Positions 37,988 to 49,238 of a stretch of 64,000 nt of DNA are shown here, piece after piece (position 1 is the first letter of the stretch; the number at the start of each line of letters is the position of its first letter). The notes under the pieces are model-generated. The model saw only the letters and a list, made by a program, of their open reading frames with translations, was not told where the DNA came from and made no database searches. The DNA lies in NCBI GenBank assembly GCA_013180625.2, contig SNVD02013077.1:186001-250000 (forward strand), in the 5' to 3' direction. The DNA comes from Boswellia sacra. Lineage: Eukaryota; Streptophyta; Magnoliopsida; Sapindales; Burseraceae. The translations under genes and the position numbers were made by a program.

Positions 37988-40900
37988 TTAATTAGGATAG
38001 ACAGGAGGCTCAAGAGAGATCTCCTCGATACACATAAACTGACTTTCCCTTTCCACATAATTTTTAAACCGTTGCCCATTAACTTTGAAAATTCGCCCAT
38101 CAGTGGGGTCCTCAATCTCCACCGCTCTATTGGGAAAAACGTGCTTTACAACAAATGGTTCAGTCCATCGAGATCTCAACTTTCCAGGGTGTAAATGCAA
38201 TCGAGAATCATAAAGATAAACTTGTTGATTTAGCTCAAAGTTTTTCCTTAAGATTTGTTTGTCGTGAGCCGCTTTCATCTTAGCCTTGTAAATCTTGGAG
38301 TTGTCATAGGCATCATTCCGCAATTCTTCTATTTCAGACAATTGTAACTTTCTTTGAAGACCTGCAACACTCAAATCAAAGTTAAGGGCTTTGACAACCC
38401 AATAAGCTTTATGTTCTAGCTCAACAGGTAAATGACAAGCTTTTCCATAGACAAGGCGATATGGAGACATCCCTAGAATAGTTTTGTACATAGTGCGATA
38501 AGCCCATAATGCATCAGAAAGGTGTAAAGACCAGTCTTTGCGATTCGGGTTAACAGTCTTTTCTAGAATCTGCTTGACCTCCCTATTTGCGAGTTCAGCT
38601 TGCCCATTTGTCTGTGGATGGTATGCGGTGGAAATCTTATGAAGAACACCATACCTGCGCATCAAAGCTTCAAAAGAACGGTTACAAAAATGTGTCCCTT
38701 GGTCACTGATGATGACACGTGGCGTACCATACCTAGACAACACGTTTTCTTTTAAGAATTTTACCACGGTTGTGTTATCATTAGTACGACAAGCCATAGC
38801 CTCCACCCATTTGGACACATAATCAACAGCTAGAAGAATATAAAGATAACCAAAAGATGGAGGAAAAGGTCCCATAAAGTCAATACCCCAACAGTCAAAT
38901 ATCTCAATAACAAGAATAGGGCTAAGAGGCATCATATGACGGCGAGATAAAGCCCCCAACTTTTGACATCTTTCACATGAACGACAAAAATTGTTAGTAT
39001 CTTTAAACAAAGTGGGCCAATAGAGTCCACACTGTAAAATTTTTGCAGCAGTCTTTTTTATTGAGAAATGACCACCACAAGCAGTGCCATGACAAAAGTT
39101 TAAGACACTAGCAATTTCACTATCAGGAATGCAACGTCGCATAATTTGGTCAGCGCAATATTTGAAAAGATAAGGATCATCCCAATAAAAATTACGCACC
39201 TCAACCAAAAACTTACGCTTATCTTGTACACTCCAGTCAGATGGAACTTCTCCGTAAACCAAGTAATTTACAATATGGGCATACCAAGGTACTTGGTTTA
39301 TAGTGAAAAGATGTTCATCAGGGAAATCATCTTGAATGGGTTGGACATTAGTGGAATCATGGAACTCAAGACGGGACAAATGATCTGCTACAACATTTTC
39401 GACGCCCTTCTTGTCCTTAATGGTTAGATCAAATTCCTGCAAAAGAAGAATCCATCTAATTAGACGGGCCTTAGCATCCTTTTTAGAAAAAAGGTACTTC
39501 AGAGCTGCATGGTCAGTAAACACAGTAATAGGTGAACCAATTAAATAAGAACGAAATTTGTCCAAGGCAAAAACAACAGCTAATAGTTCATTTTCAGTAG
39601 TAGAATAATTCATTTGAGCATCATTTAAGGTTCTACTAGCATAGTAAACAACAAAGGGTTTGCACTCCCTTCTTTTACCACACATAATCTCAAATGGAAG
39701 GCTCCAATCAGGTGACTGCATAATAGGGGCAGTGGTGAGTTTGGCAATTAATGTCTGAAATGCGTCCTCACAAGCTTGAGTCCACACAAATTCAGCATCT
39801 TTCAATAAGAGGTTACACAATGGTCTAGATATAGAAGAAAAATTTTGTATAAACCTCCTATAAAAACCAGCATGCCCTAGAAAAGATCGGACATCTTTTA
39901 TCGTTTTAGGTGTAGGTAATTTAGAGATCAACTCGATCTTAGCCTTGTCAACCTCCATTCCTCTTTCTGAAATAATGTGTCCCAAAACAATCCCAGAAGA
40001 CACCATGAAATGACATTTTTCTCAATTAAGCATAAGTCCTTTTTCTTCACACCTACTCAAAACAGATTTTAAGTTAAGTAGACATGAATCAAAAGAGTTA
40101 CCAAAAACAGTGAAATCATCCATAAAAACCTCCATGCATTTTTCAATCATGTCTGAGAAAATACTAAGCATGCAACGTTGAAAAGTAGCTGGTGCATTAC
40201 ATAATCCAAATGGCATCCTACGAAAAGCATAAGTACCAAAAGGGCATGTGAAGGTAGTCTTATCCTGATCCTCTAGAGCTATCTTTATCTGGTAATATCC
40301 TGAGTACCCATCGAGAAAGCAATAAAAGGGATGACCAGCTACACATTCCAAAATTTGGTCAATAAAAGGCAATGGAAAGTAGTCTTTTCGGGTGGCTGTG
40401 TTTAATTTCCTATAATAAATGCACATCCGCCATCCGATTACTACTCTAGTTGGAACAGACACTCCTTTATCATTTTAAACCACAGTTACTCCAGATTTCT
40501 TAGGCACTACCTGTGTTGGACTTACCCATTGACTATCAGATATTGGATAGATTATACCTGCATCTAATAGTTTTAAGACTTCTTTCTTTACCACTTCTTT
40601 CATTGTTGGATTAAGTCTTCTTTGGGGGTCTCTACGAGGTTGGGTACCTTCCTCTAGATGGATTATATGGGAGCATATTAATGGAGAAATACCTTTAATA
40701 TCAGCTATGGTCCATCCTAGTGCAGACTTATGTTCTTTTAACAAGTTTATCAATTTTTCATCTTGTTCAACACTAAGTTCTGAAGAAATAATAACAGGAA
40801 AGGTATCACTTGCTCCCAAGAAAACGTGCTTCAAACCTTTGGGCAATGAAGAAAGTCCAACTTTTAGAGCCTCTAAGTTAGAGGGTTTTGGCTTCTCTCT

Positions 40901-41554
40901 TCCACGAGGCAACTCTTCAAAGCGTGGTTGCCAAAATCAAGTCATTTTATCCTGTGAGTCAAAAACACCAAACACATTGGTCGTATCATCAGGATAAAAT
41001 AAATCTTCAAATTCAGAATCAAGAAGGTAGTCTAAAGAGTCAAAATCCTGTTTTCTATAAGCCTCCTCTGAGATAAGTGTGTCTATCATATATGAATGGT
41101 AGCAATCGTCCTCCTCTCGTGGTTGCTTTCCAATATAGAAAATATTCACCTCAAGAGTCATATTACCAAATGATAATTTCATGAGACCGTTCCTGCAATT
41201 AATAAAAGCATTAGCAGTGGCAAGAAAAGGTCTCCCTAAAATAAGAGGAATTCTGGACTCCATATTAACCACAGACTGAGTATCCAAAATAAGAAAATCA
41301 ACAGGGTAATAAAATTTATCAATTTGTAATAAAACATCTTTCACTATTCCCCGTGGTTTCTTGACTGATCGGTCGGCCAATTGTAGAACTATGGATATAG
41401 GTTTGATCTCTCCAAGTCCTAATTGTAAGTAAACCGAATAGGGCATAAGATTGACACTTGCTCCCAAGTCTAACAATGCTTGACTGATTTCATGTGTCCC
41501 AATCTGGCAGGAAATTGTAGGACACCCTGGATCTTTGTACTTGGGTGGGGTTTT
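37988..41554 (-). pseudogene. Retrotransposon pol: protease, reverse transcriptase, RNase H, integrase
   Basis: One continuous frame after gag, interrupted by stops at 40937-40939, 40475-40477 and 40022-40024. The protease active site reads DLGAS (about 41472). The reverse transcriptase has YFPLPFIDQ, FRRMPFGLCNAPATFQ and the catalytic FMDD (about 40120). RNase H keeps [21 protein letters not shown] and ADHLSR, but the segment that normally carries its first catalytic aspartate (between PFEIMC and KPFVVYYAS, about 39670) is missing. Integrase has the zinc-binding H-C-C residues ([10 protein letters not shown] ... CRSCERC) and the core D, D and E ([26 protein letters not shown]). The frame ends at 37988. 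The product would be made only if the stops were bypassed, so this copy is inferred to be inactive on its own. Confidence 0.93.
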
Positions 41555-43366
41555 CTATTCAATGACTGCACTTACCTGTTCCGTCAAGAATGCAGTCTTC
41601 TTGACATGGTGCTTTCTTTTGATGGTGCATAGATCCTTGATAACTTTGGCGTAAGCCGGAACCTGTTTGATTACATGCAACAAGGGAAGATTAATCTTAA
41701 CTTGTTTTAAGTGTTCTAGAATCTCACCTTGAACTTTCGAGTTTTTTCCATTAGATCTGAGAGCTTGGGGAAAAGGCACTGGAATCGAAAATTTCTTTTC
41801 AAGTTCTTTCTCAAAAATGTCCTCCTTTTGTGGGAGAACATCTTTGTTTTCCATGGTAGTGTTGATTGGCAATGTAGGCTCATTTAAGATCTTACCACTT
41901 CGAGTAGTGATGGCATTTACCTGTTCGAGATTTTGTGTGTCAGAAGTAGAGGCTTGTGCCATGTGTTTCCCTTTTGGATTAGATTGAGTTTGAGATGGAA
42001 ACTTACCTCGCTCTTGTATGGTCAAAGCACTAGTAAGCTTAGTGATTTGACTTTTGATCTCCTTGTTCTCTTCCACCACTTGTGCAAGAACTGTTTCAAA
42101 TTTTTGGTTAGTCTTATTTTGGGCCTCCATAAATGCTTGTAAGGTGTCCTCTAAGGAATTCCTAACTTGTGGTGCATTGTATTGAGGTGCTTGATAAGAC
42201 TTGGGTGGTTGTTGTTCCTGTTTCCATTGGTTGTTGTTTTGGGGGTTAGATTTCCAACTAAAGTTTGGGTGGTTTCTCCAGCCAGGGTTATAGGTTTCAG
42301 AATAGGGTGAATAAGGCTTTTTGTACATCCCTAAGGCGTTACATTGTTCCTCGTACACCCCTCTTATCTCACTGTAAGTTGGACAATCCTGAGCTAAGTG
42401 TTCCACCCCTCCACAAATAAAACATGGATCTTGCGATTCAACCTTAGCAACTATATGGGTGAACTTCCTATCTTTGGTTTTCAAGACTTCCAATTCCCTA
42501 GTTAAGACTTCTAATTGGGCTTTAAGGTTGTCCTCTTCCCTAAGATGGTAAATTCCACTAGATCGTGACCTATTTGTGCTATCTGTAGCACTAGGTCCAG
42601 TCCATGTGTGGGCTTTTTCAGCTAAGTCTTTGAGGAATTCTAAGGCTTCCTCAGGGTCTTTTTGAAGAAACTCCCCGTTGCACATCATCTCAACAAATTG
42701 GTGCTCCCTAATTGTGAGTCCCTCATAGAAGTAACTAACCAAGCGCCAATTTTCATACCCATGATGAGGACACATGTTTAACAACTCTTTAAATCTCTCC
42801 CAAGTTTGGTACAAGGTTTCACTATCTTTTTGGGAGAAAGAGGAAATTTGTCTTTTTAGGCCATTAGTCTTATGTTGTGGAAAATATTTGTTAAAAAATA
42901 CTTGGGTCATTTCTGTCCAAGTTCCTATGGATCTCGGCCTTAAAGAGTATAGCCAACTCTTTGCCCTGTCTTTTAGAGAAAAAGGGAAAAATTTTAACCT
43001 GACAGAATCTATGGCATTGGCCTGACTATGAAAGGTGCCCACTACTTCTTCAAATTCTCTAACATGCACATACGGGTTTTCACTATCTAAACCATGAAAA
43101 GTTGGTAAAAGATGTATCATCCCAGGGTGAAAGTCCAATTTTGGTGTATTAGGTGGAAATATGATACATGATGGTGTGGCTGTGCGGGTAGGATGCAAGT
43201 AATCTTTTAGAGTTTTAATGGGGTTGTCCTCATGTTGGCTCATTGTATCAGAATTAGAAGATGAAGATGAACCAAGAATTGATTTTTCTTCGGTTGCAAA
43301 ATCTTGTTGTGGTTCTAGTTCTGATTTTTTCATAAATCTCCCTCGTTTGTCTCTAGATTGCTTCAT
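41555..43366 (-). CDS. Retrotransposon gag polyprotein
   Basis: A 603-residue open frame from ATG 43366. It contains the gag capsid-type domain (FPFSLKDRAKSWLYSL, then FFNKYFPQHK) at about residues 100-200. A CCHC zinc knuckle CFICGGVEHLAQDC (C-x2-C-x4-H-x4-C) lies at about 317-330, followed by a Gln/Asn/Lys-rich tail. Gag forms the virus-like particle that packages element RNA. The frame ends in TAG at 41557-41555, directly in phase with the protease that follows (KTPPKYKDPG), so in a working element gag and pol were probably one polyprotein or joined by readthrough. It is intact in this copy. Confidence 0.93.
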   Translation of the reverse strand: MKQSRDKRGRFMKKSELEPQQDFATEEKSILGSSSSSNSDTMSQHEDNPIKTLKDYLHPTRTATPSCIIFPPNTPKLDFHPGMIHLLPTFHGLDSENPYVHVREFEEVVGTFHSQANAIDSVRLKFFPFSLKDRAKSWLYSLRPRSIGTWTEMTQVFFNKYFPQHKTNGLKRQISSFSQKDSETLYQTWERFKELLNMCPHHGYENWRLVSYFYEGLTIREHQFVEMMCNGEFLQKDPEEALEFLKDLAEKAHTWTGPSATDSTNRSRSSGIYHLREEDNLKAQLEVLTRELEVLKTKDRKFTHIVAKVESQDPCFICGGVEHLAQDCPTYSEIRGVYEEQCNALGMYKKPYSPYSETYNPGWRNHPNFSWKSNPQNNNQWKQEQQPPKSYQAPQYNAPQVRNSLEDTLQAFMEAQNKTNQKFETVLAQVVEENKEIKSQITKLTSALTIQERGKFPSQTQSNPKGKHMAQASTSDTQNLEQVNAITTRSGKILNEPTLPINTTMENKDVLPQKEDIFEKELEKKFSIPVPFPQALRSNGKNSKVQGEILEHLKQVKINLPLLHVIKQVPAYAKVIKDLCTIKRKHHVKKTAFLTEQVSAVIE

Positions 43367-43496
43367 ACATCACTCACAACTTGTCTCTTTTTTTGTTTTT
43401 TTTTTTTACACAAGAAAGTTCTCAAATAAAGTCAAATAGTAATAAGATAACAAAAGTTAGAGAGAATAATAACAACAATAATAATAAAACAAACAA

Positions 43497-43980
43497 GGTG
43501 GCAAAGCCAACCTTTGACAAGTATATATAGAATATAAAAAAAATAAAACAAACAAGGCGGCAAAGCCGACCTTTAACAAGTAAAATAATAATAACAATAA
43601 TAATAATAAAACAAACGAGGTGGCAAAGCCAACCTTTGACAAGTATATATAGAATATAAAAAAATTAAAAGAAATAAGGCGGCAAAGCCGTCCTTTAACA
43701 AGTAAAAGAAATAAGGTGGCAAAGTCGACCTTTAACAAGTAAAAAAAACAAGGTGGCAAAGCCGACCTTTAACAAATAAAAGAAATAAGGCGGCAAAGCC
43801 GACCTTTAACAAGTAAAAGAAACAAGGCGGCAAAGCCGACCTTTGAAAAGTAAAAGGAACAACAATAATAATAATAAAACAAATAAGGCGGCAAAGCCGA
43901 CCTTTAACAAGTAAAAGAAATAAGGCGGCAAAGTCAACCTTAAGAAACAAGGCGGCAAAGCCGACCTTTGAAAAGTAAAA
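43497..43980 (-). repeat. Eleven tandem hairpin repeats in the retrotransposon leader
   Basis: The core GGCGGCAAAGCCGACCTTTA followed by ACAAGTA occurs eleven times at mostly 36-38 base spacing, with two longer spacers of 59-62 bases containing AATAAT or TATATAG inserts. Each core has a small palindrome, CGGC-AAA-GCCG. Two copies (43497 and 43619) carry TGGC-AAA-GCCA, a paired change that keeps the stem. It lies between primer site and gag start, where packaging and dimerisation signals occur in retroelements. Open frames over it are only translated repeats. Confidence 0.85.
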
Positions 43981-43990
43981 GGAATAAGGT

Positions 43991-44062
43991 TAGTCAAAGT
44001 TAGAAAAATTAGGCAAATTAGTCAAAGTTAGGAAAATTAGGCAAATTATTCCAAGTTAGGCC
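43991..44062 (-). repeat. 28-base direct repeat, about 2.5 copies
   Basis: TAGTCAAAGTTAGAAAAATT followed by AGGCAAAT occupies 43991-44018 and again 44019-44046 with one change, followed by a partial copy. It sits in the leader just inside the primer-binding site. Confidence 0.75.
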
Positions 44063-44117
44063 AAAAAAAAAAGAAAAGGAAATAAAATATACAAACCGTC
44101 TTTCGTCCATTTTACCT

Positions 44118-44134
44118 CCCCGGCAACGGCGCCA
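44118..44134 (-). promoter_or_regulatory. Primer-binding site, tRNA-Asp type
   Basis: The minus strand reads TGGCGCCGTTGCCGGGG, five bases inside the 5' LTR. This is complementary to the 3' end of plant tRNA-Asp(GUC), including the CCA tail, from knowledge of that tRNA. It is where reverse transcription of the element would start. Confidence 0.88.
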
Positions 44135-44139
44135 ATTTT

Positions 44140-45550
44140 TGTTTACGCCCAAAATATACCGCGGTTATTGTAGTATACGTTGAGGTGTCGAATCCACAAG
44201 GAGGCCTTTGATAAAAGAGGTTAGTAAAACAAAAATATAAAAGATAATAAAGATATAAAATTTAACTTTGAAGTGATTAGTTCTAAAGAAAATACAATGT
44301 TTAATAATTGGAAACAATCGATGGAATTAAGAAGTAAGGCATCGAGAATCACCTATATGTTTTGTAAATCTAGTCCCACTTTGATTTAATAATTATAACT
44401 CAATTGAAAGTTTCACATCCCAAACAATCAATCGGAAAATATGTATAGTATAGCATAAATGATAAACACATGTATTTGATATGCATAAACTCTTGACAAG
44501 CAATATTTACCAACAACATTCATCCTTACAAGTTATCCAAGAGCGACAATATATCACATGACAATATTGTAGTAAAGGATTAACTCATAAAACGAAACTA
44601 CCAGTAACAATTATAATTCAACATGAATCACATAAAGAAAGCATGACTGAATTTATATGAAATTGAGAATTATAATTTCTGGATTAAAAAGAAATCACAA
44701 GATGAGAAAGAGTTTAACACATAAACAAACATACAATCTTTATAGCCCTTGAGGTAGAATGAAAGTGGAGAAATAGATAAACTACACATACAAGTTCATC
44801 TCTAGCCTTACCAAGAGTTATAGCATAACTTACAATTCATTCTTATCATTTCTAAAGAGAAAATACAAGAGAGAATTGTAATATACAATGATAGAATGTG
44901 AACTCAAATGATTTTTTCTCTGCCCCCATTCAATTCCTCAAGTTGTCCTTAAATAGGTGATGAAATGGAACTATTACACCAAACCTCCACCAATTTTTCC
45001 ACAATGTCGGCCACCAACTTGCAGCTGATTTTTGACCACCAAATGGACCGAATTGGGCTTTGTGGAAAACATGAAAGTTGTAGCATTTTGTCTCAGATTT
45101 CCAGGGCCACCAGATTCATGCAATTTGGACAAGTATTTTCTGAGATATGGCCCAAATACTGGATATGGGTCGGGTTGAGAAACAACTACAATTTGGTTTT
45201 GTTGTGTCTCAATTTCGGCCCATCAAATGTTGGATTTGGGCTTTTGATTGTTCTTCAACTTTGTGTAAAATTGAGAAATGTTGCTCCAGGTTCAATAATC
45301 TCTCCATTTTGATCTATAGATTGAGAGTTGTGTCCATTTTATTAAACCTGAAAAAATGATTTCCATTAATCACAATTTAAGGACAATACTTTATTTCAAG
45401 ATAAAGACTAAAGAAAATGCAAAAGATATGAAACAAATGTAAAAGAGGCATAAGCAAAATAATTATGCTAAAATATCATAAAAGCTTTATAATATTGTCC
45501 AATTAGCATTAATTATTTACGCTTAAGAGTGTACTTTCATGCGTTTATCA
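44140..45550 (-). repeat. 5' LTR of the Athila-type element
   Basis: 1,411 bases, nearly identical to 33475-34886. In element orientation it starts TGATAAACGC and ends GGCGTAAACA, with a TATA-like CTATTTAAGG at 44956-44947 that would drive transcription leftward. It is followed on the plus side by the right CGTAC duplication (45551-45555). Confidence 0.95.
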
Positions 45551-45555
45551 CGTAC

Positions 45556-48262
45556 CCAGAGTGTGGTGTCTAGGAAAGCAGAGCTCTGGACACCAAGTGC
45601 GACCATAGCCCGAGCTCTGCAACGTAGCATCCACAAGTAGCTATCTATGTGTTGAATACAGTAATAGTTATCAATAATAATTTGAAATGTATATTGCAAT
45701 ATTGGAGGAGACGAGAAGGACTTAAACTACCTTAGATGCAAGCCAGTCTGACGAATAGCGTCTTGAAGAACGTACGATCAGCGATACAGACGCCCAAATC
45801 AATATCACCCTCCACGTCTCCCAGCCATGCATCCAAGGCCTCGACGTCAGCAGTTGCTAGAGGGGCACGTGGGTCAAATAGTGAATCCCGAGTCCACAAG
45901 ACGAGACCACTGTTTATATCCTCGGGGAGCTGCTGATCTGATCTCTTTGCTGGCTGAACAACCGGGGCCTTTAACTGTACATGCTGATCATCTGGGGCTT
46001 TCTCCTGTGACTCAACCCTCACCCTTTTTTCTACTCAATGGACTGACAAAGGGGCTCCGCTTATGCTTTCCCGGAAGTAGCCGGTGACCTCGGCGCGAAA
46101 CGAAGCTCGTGGGAAGAGCATCGGCGGCACGAACACTTGTGTCCACGAGTTCCAATTCAGTTGCTTGTTGGTCTTCACCGTCATCGCCCGAGCCTCCATC
46201 CGAATCCTGTATTAAAGCAAACCTCAACGTTAGGTTAAGCGTGGAAATCACAAAATCTGATTTGTGACTTTTGCAACGTACCGTGTCAGCGTATCCGAAG
46301 TGGCCACCAAGTAGCACAACAGTCTTACGCAGAAGAACTATCTCATCCCGCATTTGCTTGTTCTCCGCCTGTAAAAATGCAAGTTCACATAAAAATGTGC
46401 TCTAGAACTCATCATGAACCGGCTGCGCCTGTATGTCATTATTAACGATCACCTTCATAAACCAACGGAGCAGCAAATGTAAATTCTCATTACATACCTT
46501 CGGGCTTGGAGGGACATCGTGTACAGGAGGAAAAATGTCACGGTAGGTGGTCGCACGACCCGACGGAGGAATCGAATTGCCTGCAGGTCCATACCTATCA
46601 AACGTCTCCAACGCAGGACTGATAGGGGTACTGACTGTGTCCATATCTGCCCCCACGTCAGACCTATCGATGGGACTATGTCCAACAGCATGAGTTCCGA
46701 ATGGATCTTCATGACCGTGACTCTTGTATGCTGGACGTGTAGGACAAACGGGGGAAGAAGGCGACGGAGACCGCATACAAACATCACTTGCATGACTGGA
46801 TGTGTCTCTGGCTGGCCCCATATCAGATCTAATAGGGTAACTCTGACCAGCAAGAGGTGGAGTTGATGGATCCTCTGTGGGAAGTGGCTCAATCCTCTCA
46901 TCGGAAAAAATGGAGCATCCACAGATGTCGCCCAGGCTACATGTGCACCTCTCCGTATGCCAACTACTTCAGCGAGCCTAGTATACCAATGTGTCCTCTA
47001 CTCCACCTCAGATGGCTCCAAAACGACGAGTGGACGAGCCTGTGTCAGCAAATAATCCATCAAATTAAACAATGATTCGCTAAGACCTTATGAACAAGAA
47101 AAGTTCACAAGACAGGGGAACCTTACATACCTGCCTCCTAACTAACAGGACATCACGTTTGACGATGTCCTCTGACGGTGTCTTCTTTGTCTCCCACTTC
47201 AACAAGCGCGATATCCTCCCCTCTAAGTCCTTGCCCACTCGCCCATATGTCACGCCAATGTGCGGCACGGCCTCGTACAACCAAACCTGAATAACATAAA
47301 GGTTAGTTAGTGACACTATGTATTTAAATTTGTACACCAAAGCAAATAATAAACACGTTAATGCACTTATTTTGCAGTATGTACCTGAATAGCGTAGGGG
47401 CAACCTTCTAAGTTATATCTCTCTAGCTGCTTCGTCTTCGCTTGGACTCGCTTCTTATATTTTTCTAACCTACCGTCCAAAGCGTTTTTCATTCCTTTAA
47501 GTGTCTTATCAAAAGACACTGAACCCCGTGGATAATTGTTAAAATTATTCAATGTGTTGACAAAATTCAACCACACATAGGAGACAAATCAGCGTCGATC
47601 CCGTGCCATGAAAAAACGCTCCAGCACATAGTACAAAGCTAGCTTCACAACATCCTCGTCTGGCATACGAGACAAATTCAATTTCTAAGGTCTCCCATAG
47701 AATTCCCTGAGCTTCATGTCCTCGCACTCGAAGTACGTATCCAACAAAGGGCACGGATTCAACATAGTCAGTATTGGTGGCACCGTGAAAGCAAATCTCA
47801 ATCCGGTAACCAAACCAAACTCTTGGGTAGAAAAACGAATCACTCTTCCTGTAAAGAAGGAAAAAAAAAAGCATAAGATGCCAATAATGTAACAAAAAAA
47901 TAACTACAAATACCATATGCTCAAAAATAAGTTTTTTTAATGACATTGTAGTTCAAAACCATATTTTTACTTTCAATAAGGAACCACAACTCTTCATCGT
48001 ACCCCATTGTGTTGATCTCCCATAGAAGCACATTGTACACCAACTGAGATGGAAAGAACAACTCCCGAATGTCTAGGATAAACCCAAAATATGTATTACG
48101 GAACATGTCTTTTTGCCTCGCACTCAAGTTCGCGCGAATCCATTCAATACAGTCCAGACCTGCCAAGTTTGTGATCACTGCATGGTAGTGCTCATCAAAC
48201 GGTGTGCTCATCAAACGGTGTCTTCAGGGTGAAGGACAATCCAAATTCATTTGCCATTTGCT
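45556..48262 (-). pseudogene. N-terminal part of a transposon-type gene (DUF1985-like, linked to Ulp1 protease)
   Basis: Reading leftward from about 48262 the sequence encodes MANEFGLSFTLKTPFDEH, then ANLSARQKDMFRNTYFGF. Next come a DUF1985-like block (DEDVVKLALYYVLERFFMARDRR; NNFNNYPRGSVSFDKTLKGM), YAIQ-VWLYEAVPHIG split by an intron, a low-complexity middle (46850-46010), and DWEALD-type acidic sequence ending in LWMLRCRARAM near 45610. This is the usual architecture of plant transposon genes that end in a Ulp1 protease, whose remains are at 32797-33469. Breaks: a 16-base tandem duplication (48188-48219) shifts the frame, and several stops follow. The Athila-type element sits directly after its last exon here, at a GTACGT splice donor. 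Confidence 0.7.
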
Positions 48263-48339
48263 TCAATCTGCAAATACAACGTCGTTATAGTTAAATATGA
48301 TGCAAAAAGGCAAAAAAACAAAGCTAAAATAAACAACTA

Positions 48340-48700
48340 GCCAAAACGCTCGACAAAACTCGACGCGCTCCATAGAGCTCGACAACATAAGCCGACAACA
48401 CTCTTGTTGGATACCTCCAATCGACTATACGACTTTGTCGGATGTCAGATTTTTTGAGTGTCGGATGCATAATCTGACACTCGACACAAGCTTTTATCCG
48501 ACATGTCGAGTGTCAGATACATGGTTCGAGACATCGATATGTCGGTTTCTACGAAATCGACACTTGATGTCTTCGAAAATACACTGATGTCCAGTATCGG
48601 TTCTGCATCCGACACGACTCGACAGGACTCAACACGTAAGTGTCGAGTGTGGAGATGTGTCAGATGCACCACCGACACTCGCCATCGTCTACCTCGCGAC
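48340..48700. repeat. Cluster of GTGTCGGA / TCCGACAC words
   Basis: More than a dozen variants of TGTCGAGTGTCGGA and its complement are packed into 360 bases in both orientations (for example at 48457, 48476, 48505, 48610 and 48636). The pattern looks like a degenerate sub-terminal repeat array, of the kind that binds transposase at the ends of plant DNA transposons. It lies immediately upstream of the Ulp1-type gene start and may be that transposon's end. Confidence 0.5.
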
Positions 48701-49165
48701 GAAACCCGTCGGTTTTCACAAAAATCAAACCACAAAAATCACCTAATAACACTATATTTATCCCTAAAAACACAGAATAAGTTCACAAATCCGATGGAAA
48801 CTCAAATCCCTAATTTAGATTCCCTAAAAACTAAATCAAATCTAACGAAATAGAAAACAACCAAATATATCACTAAAACTACGAAAAAACCAATGAACAA
48901 ACGTATCTCAATGTCGATTCTTGATTCTCTCTGCGTCGTCTTGCTTCTATACTCTGAGGATGCTTGTGTCGGTTTACATTTCGAGCGGTGTCGAGGAGTT
49001 TCAGAAATATATGTCTGAAGAGAGAAATAAAGCTTTAGAAAAAAATTGAATATATAAAGATATTTTAGTCTTTTTATCAAGAAACTATCTATGACATAAA
49101 AAATTTTCAAAATATGTCTGAATTTCACTAAAATCTCCTAATTCTTTTTATTTTTTTAATTTTTT

Positions 49166-49167
<2 letters not shown>

Positions 49168-49221
<54 letters not shown>

Positions 49222-49238
49222 GCGTGTGTGTGCGTGTG
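49168..49238. repeat. (TA)n(TG)n microsatellite
   Basis: About 50 bases of TA repeat followed by CGCGTGTGTGTGCGTGTGT. It marks the right side of the transposon island. No gene overlaps. Confidence 0.9.

Larger units (their letters stand above)
33475..45550 (-). mobile_element. Complete Ty3/gypsy (Athila-type) LTR retrotransposon carrying extra genes
   Basis: A 12,076-base element in minus orientation. Parts in element order: 5' LTR (45550-44140), primer site (44134-44118), repeat-rich leader, gag (43366-41555), protease/RT/RNase H/integrase in the same frame to 37988, a Cys4 basic frame (37621-37073), a LOG-like gene (36835-36185), about 1.3 kb untranslated, and 3' LTR (34886-33475). It is bounded by a CGTAC duplication. 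The LTRs differ at only about twenty places by eye, so insertion is recent. Four in-frame stops in gag-pol and a deletion in RNase H make this copy non-autonomous. Domain order (integrase last) puts it in Ty3/gypsy; the FMDDF reverse-transcriptase motif, long post-pol region and tRNA-Asp primer site point to the Athila lineage. Confidence 0.95.

Noticed and set aside
43457..43997. Several Leu/Phe/Cys-rich minus-strand frames
   Set aside because: They are the hairpin tandem repeat translated in different frames; composition and repetition come from the DNA repeat.
44118..44134. Possible tRNA-Asp gene
   Set aside because: Only the 3' end of the tRNA is matched, in the place and orientation of a primer-binding site; no cloverleaf sequence is present.
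48445..48853. Overlapping frames on both strands rich in Arg, Ser, Val and Asp
   Set aside because: They arise from the GTGTCGGA word cluster, which is open in several frames; no family resemblance.
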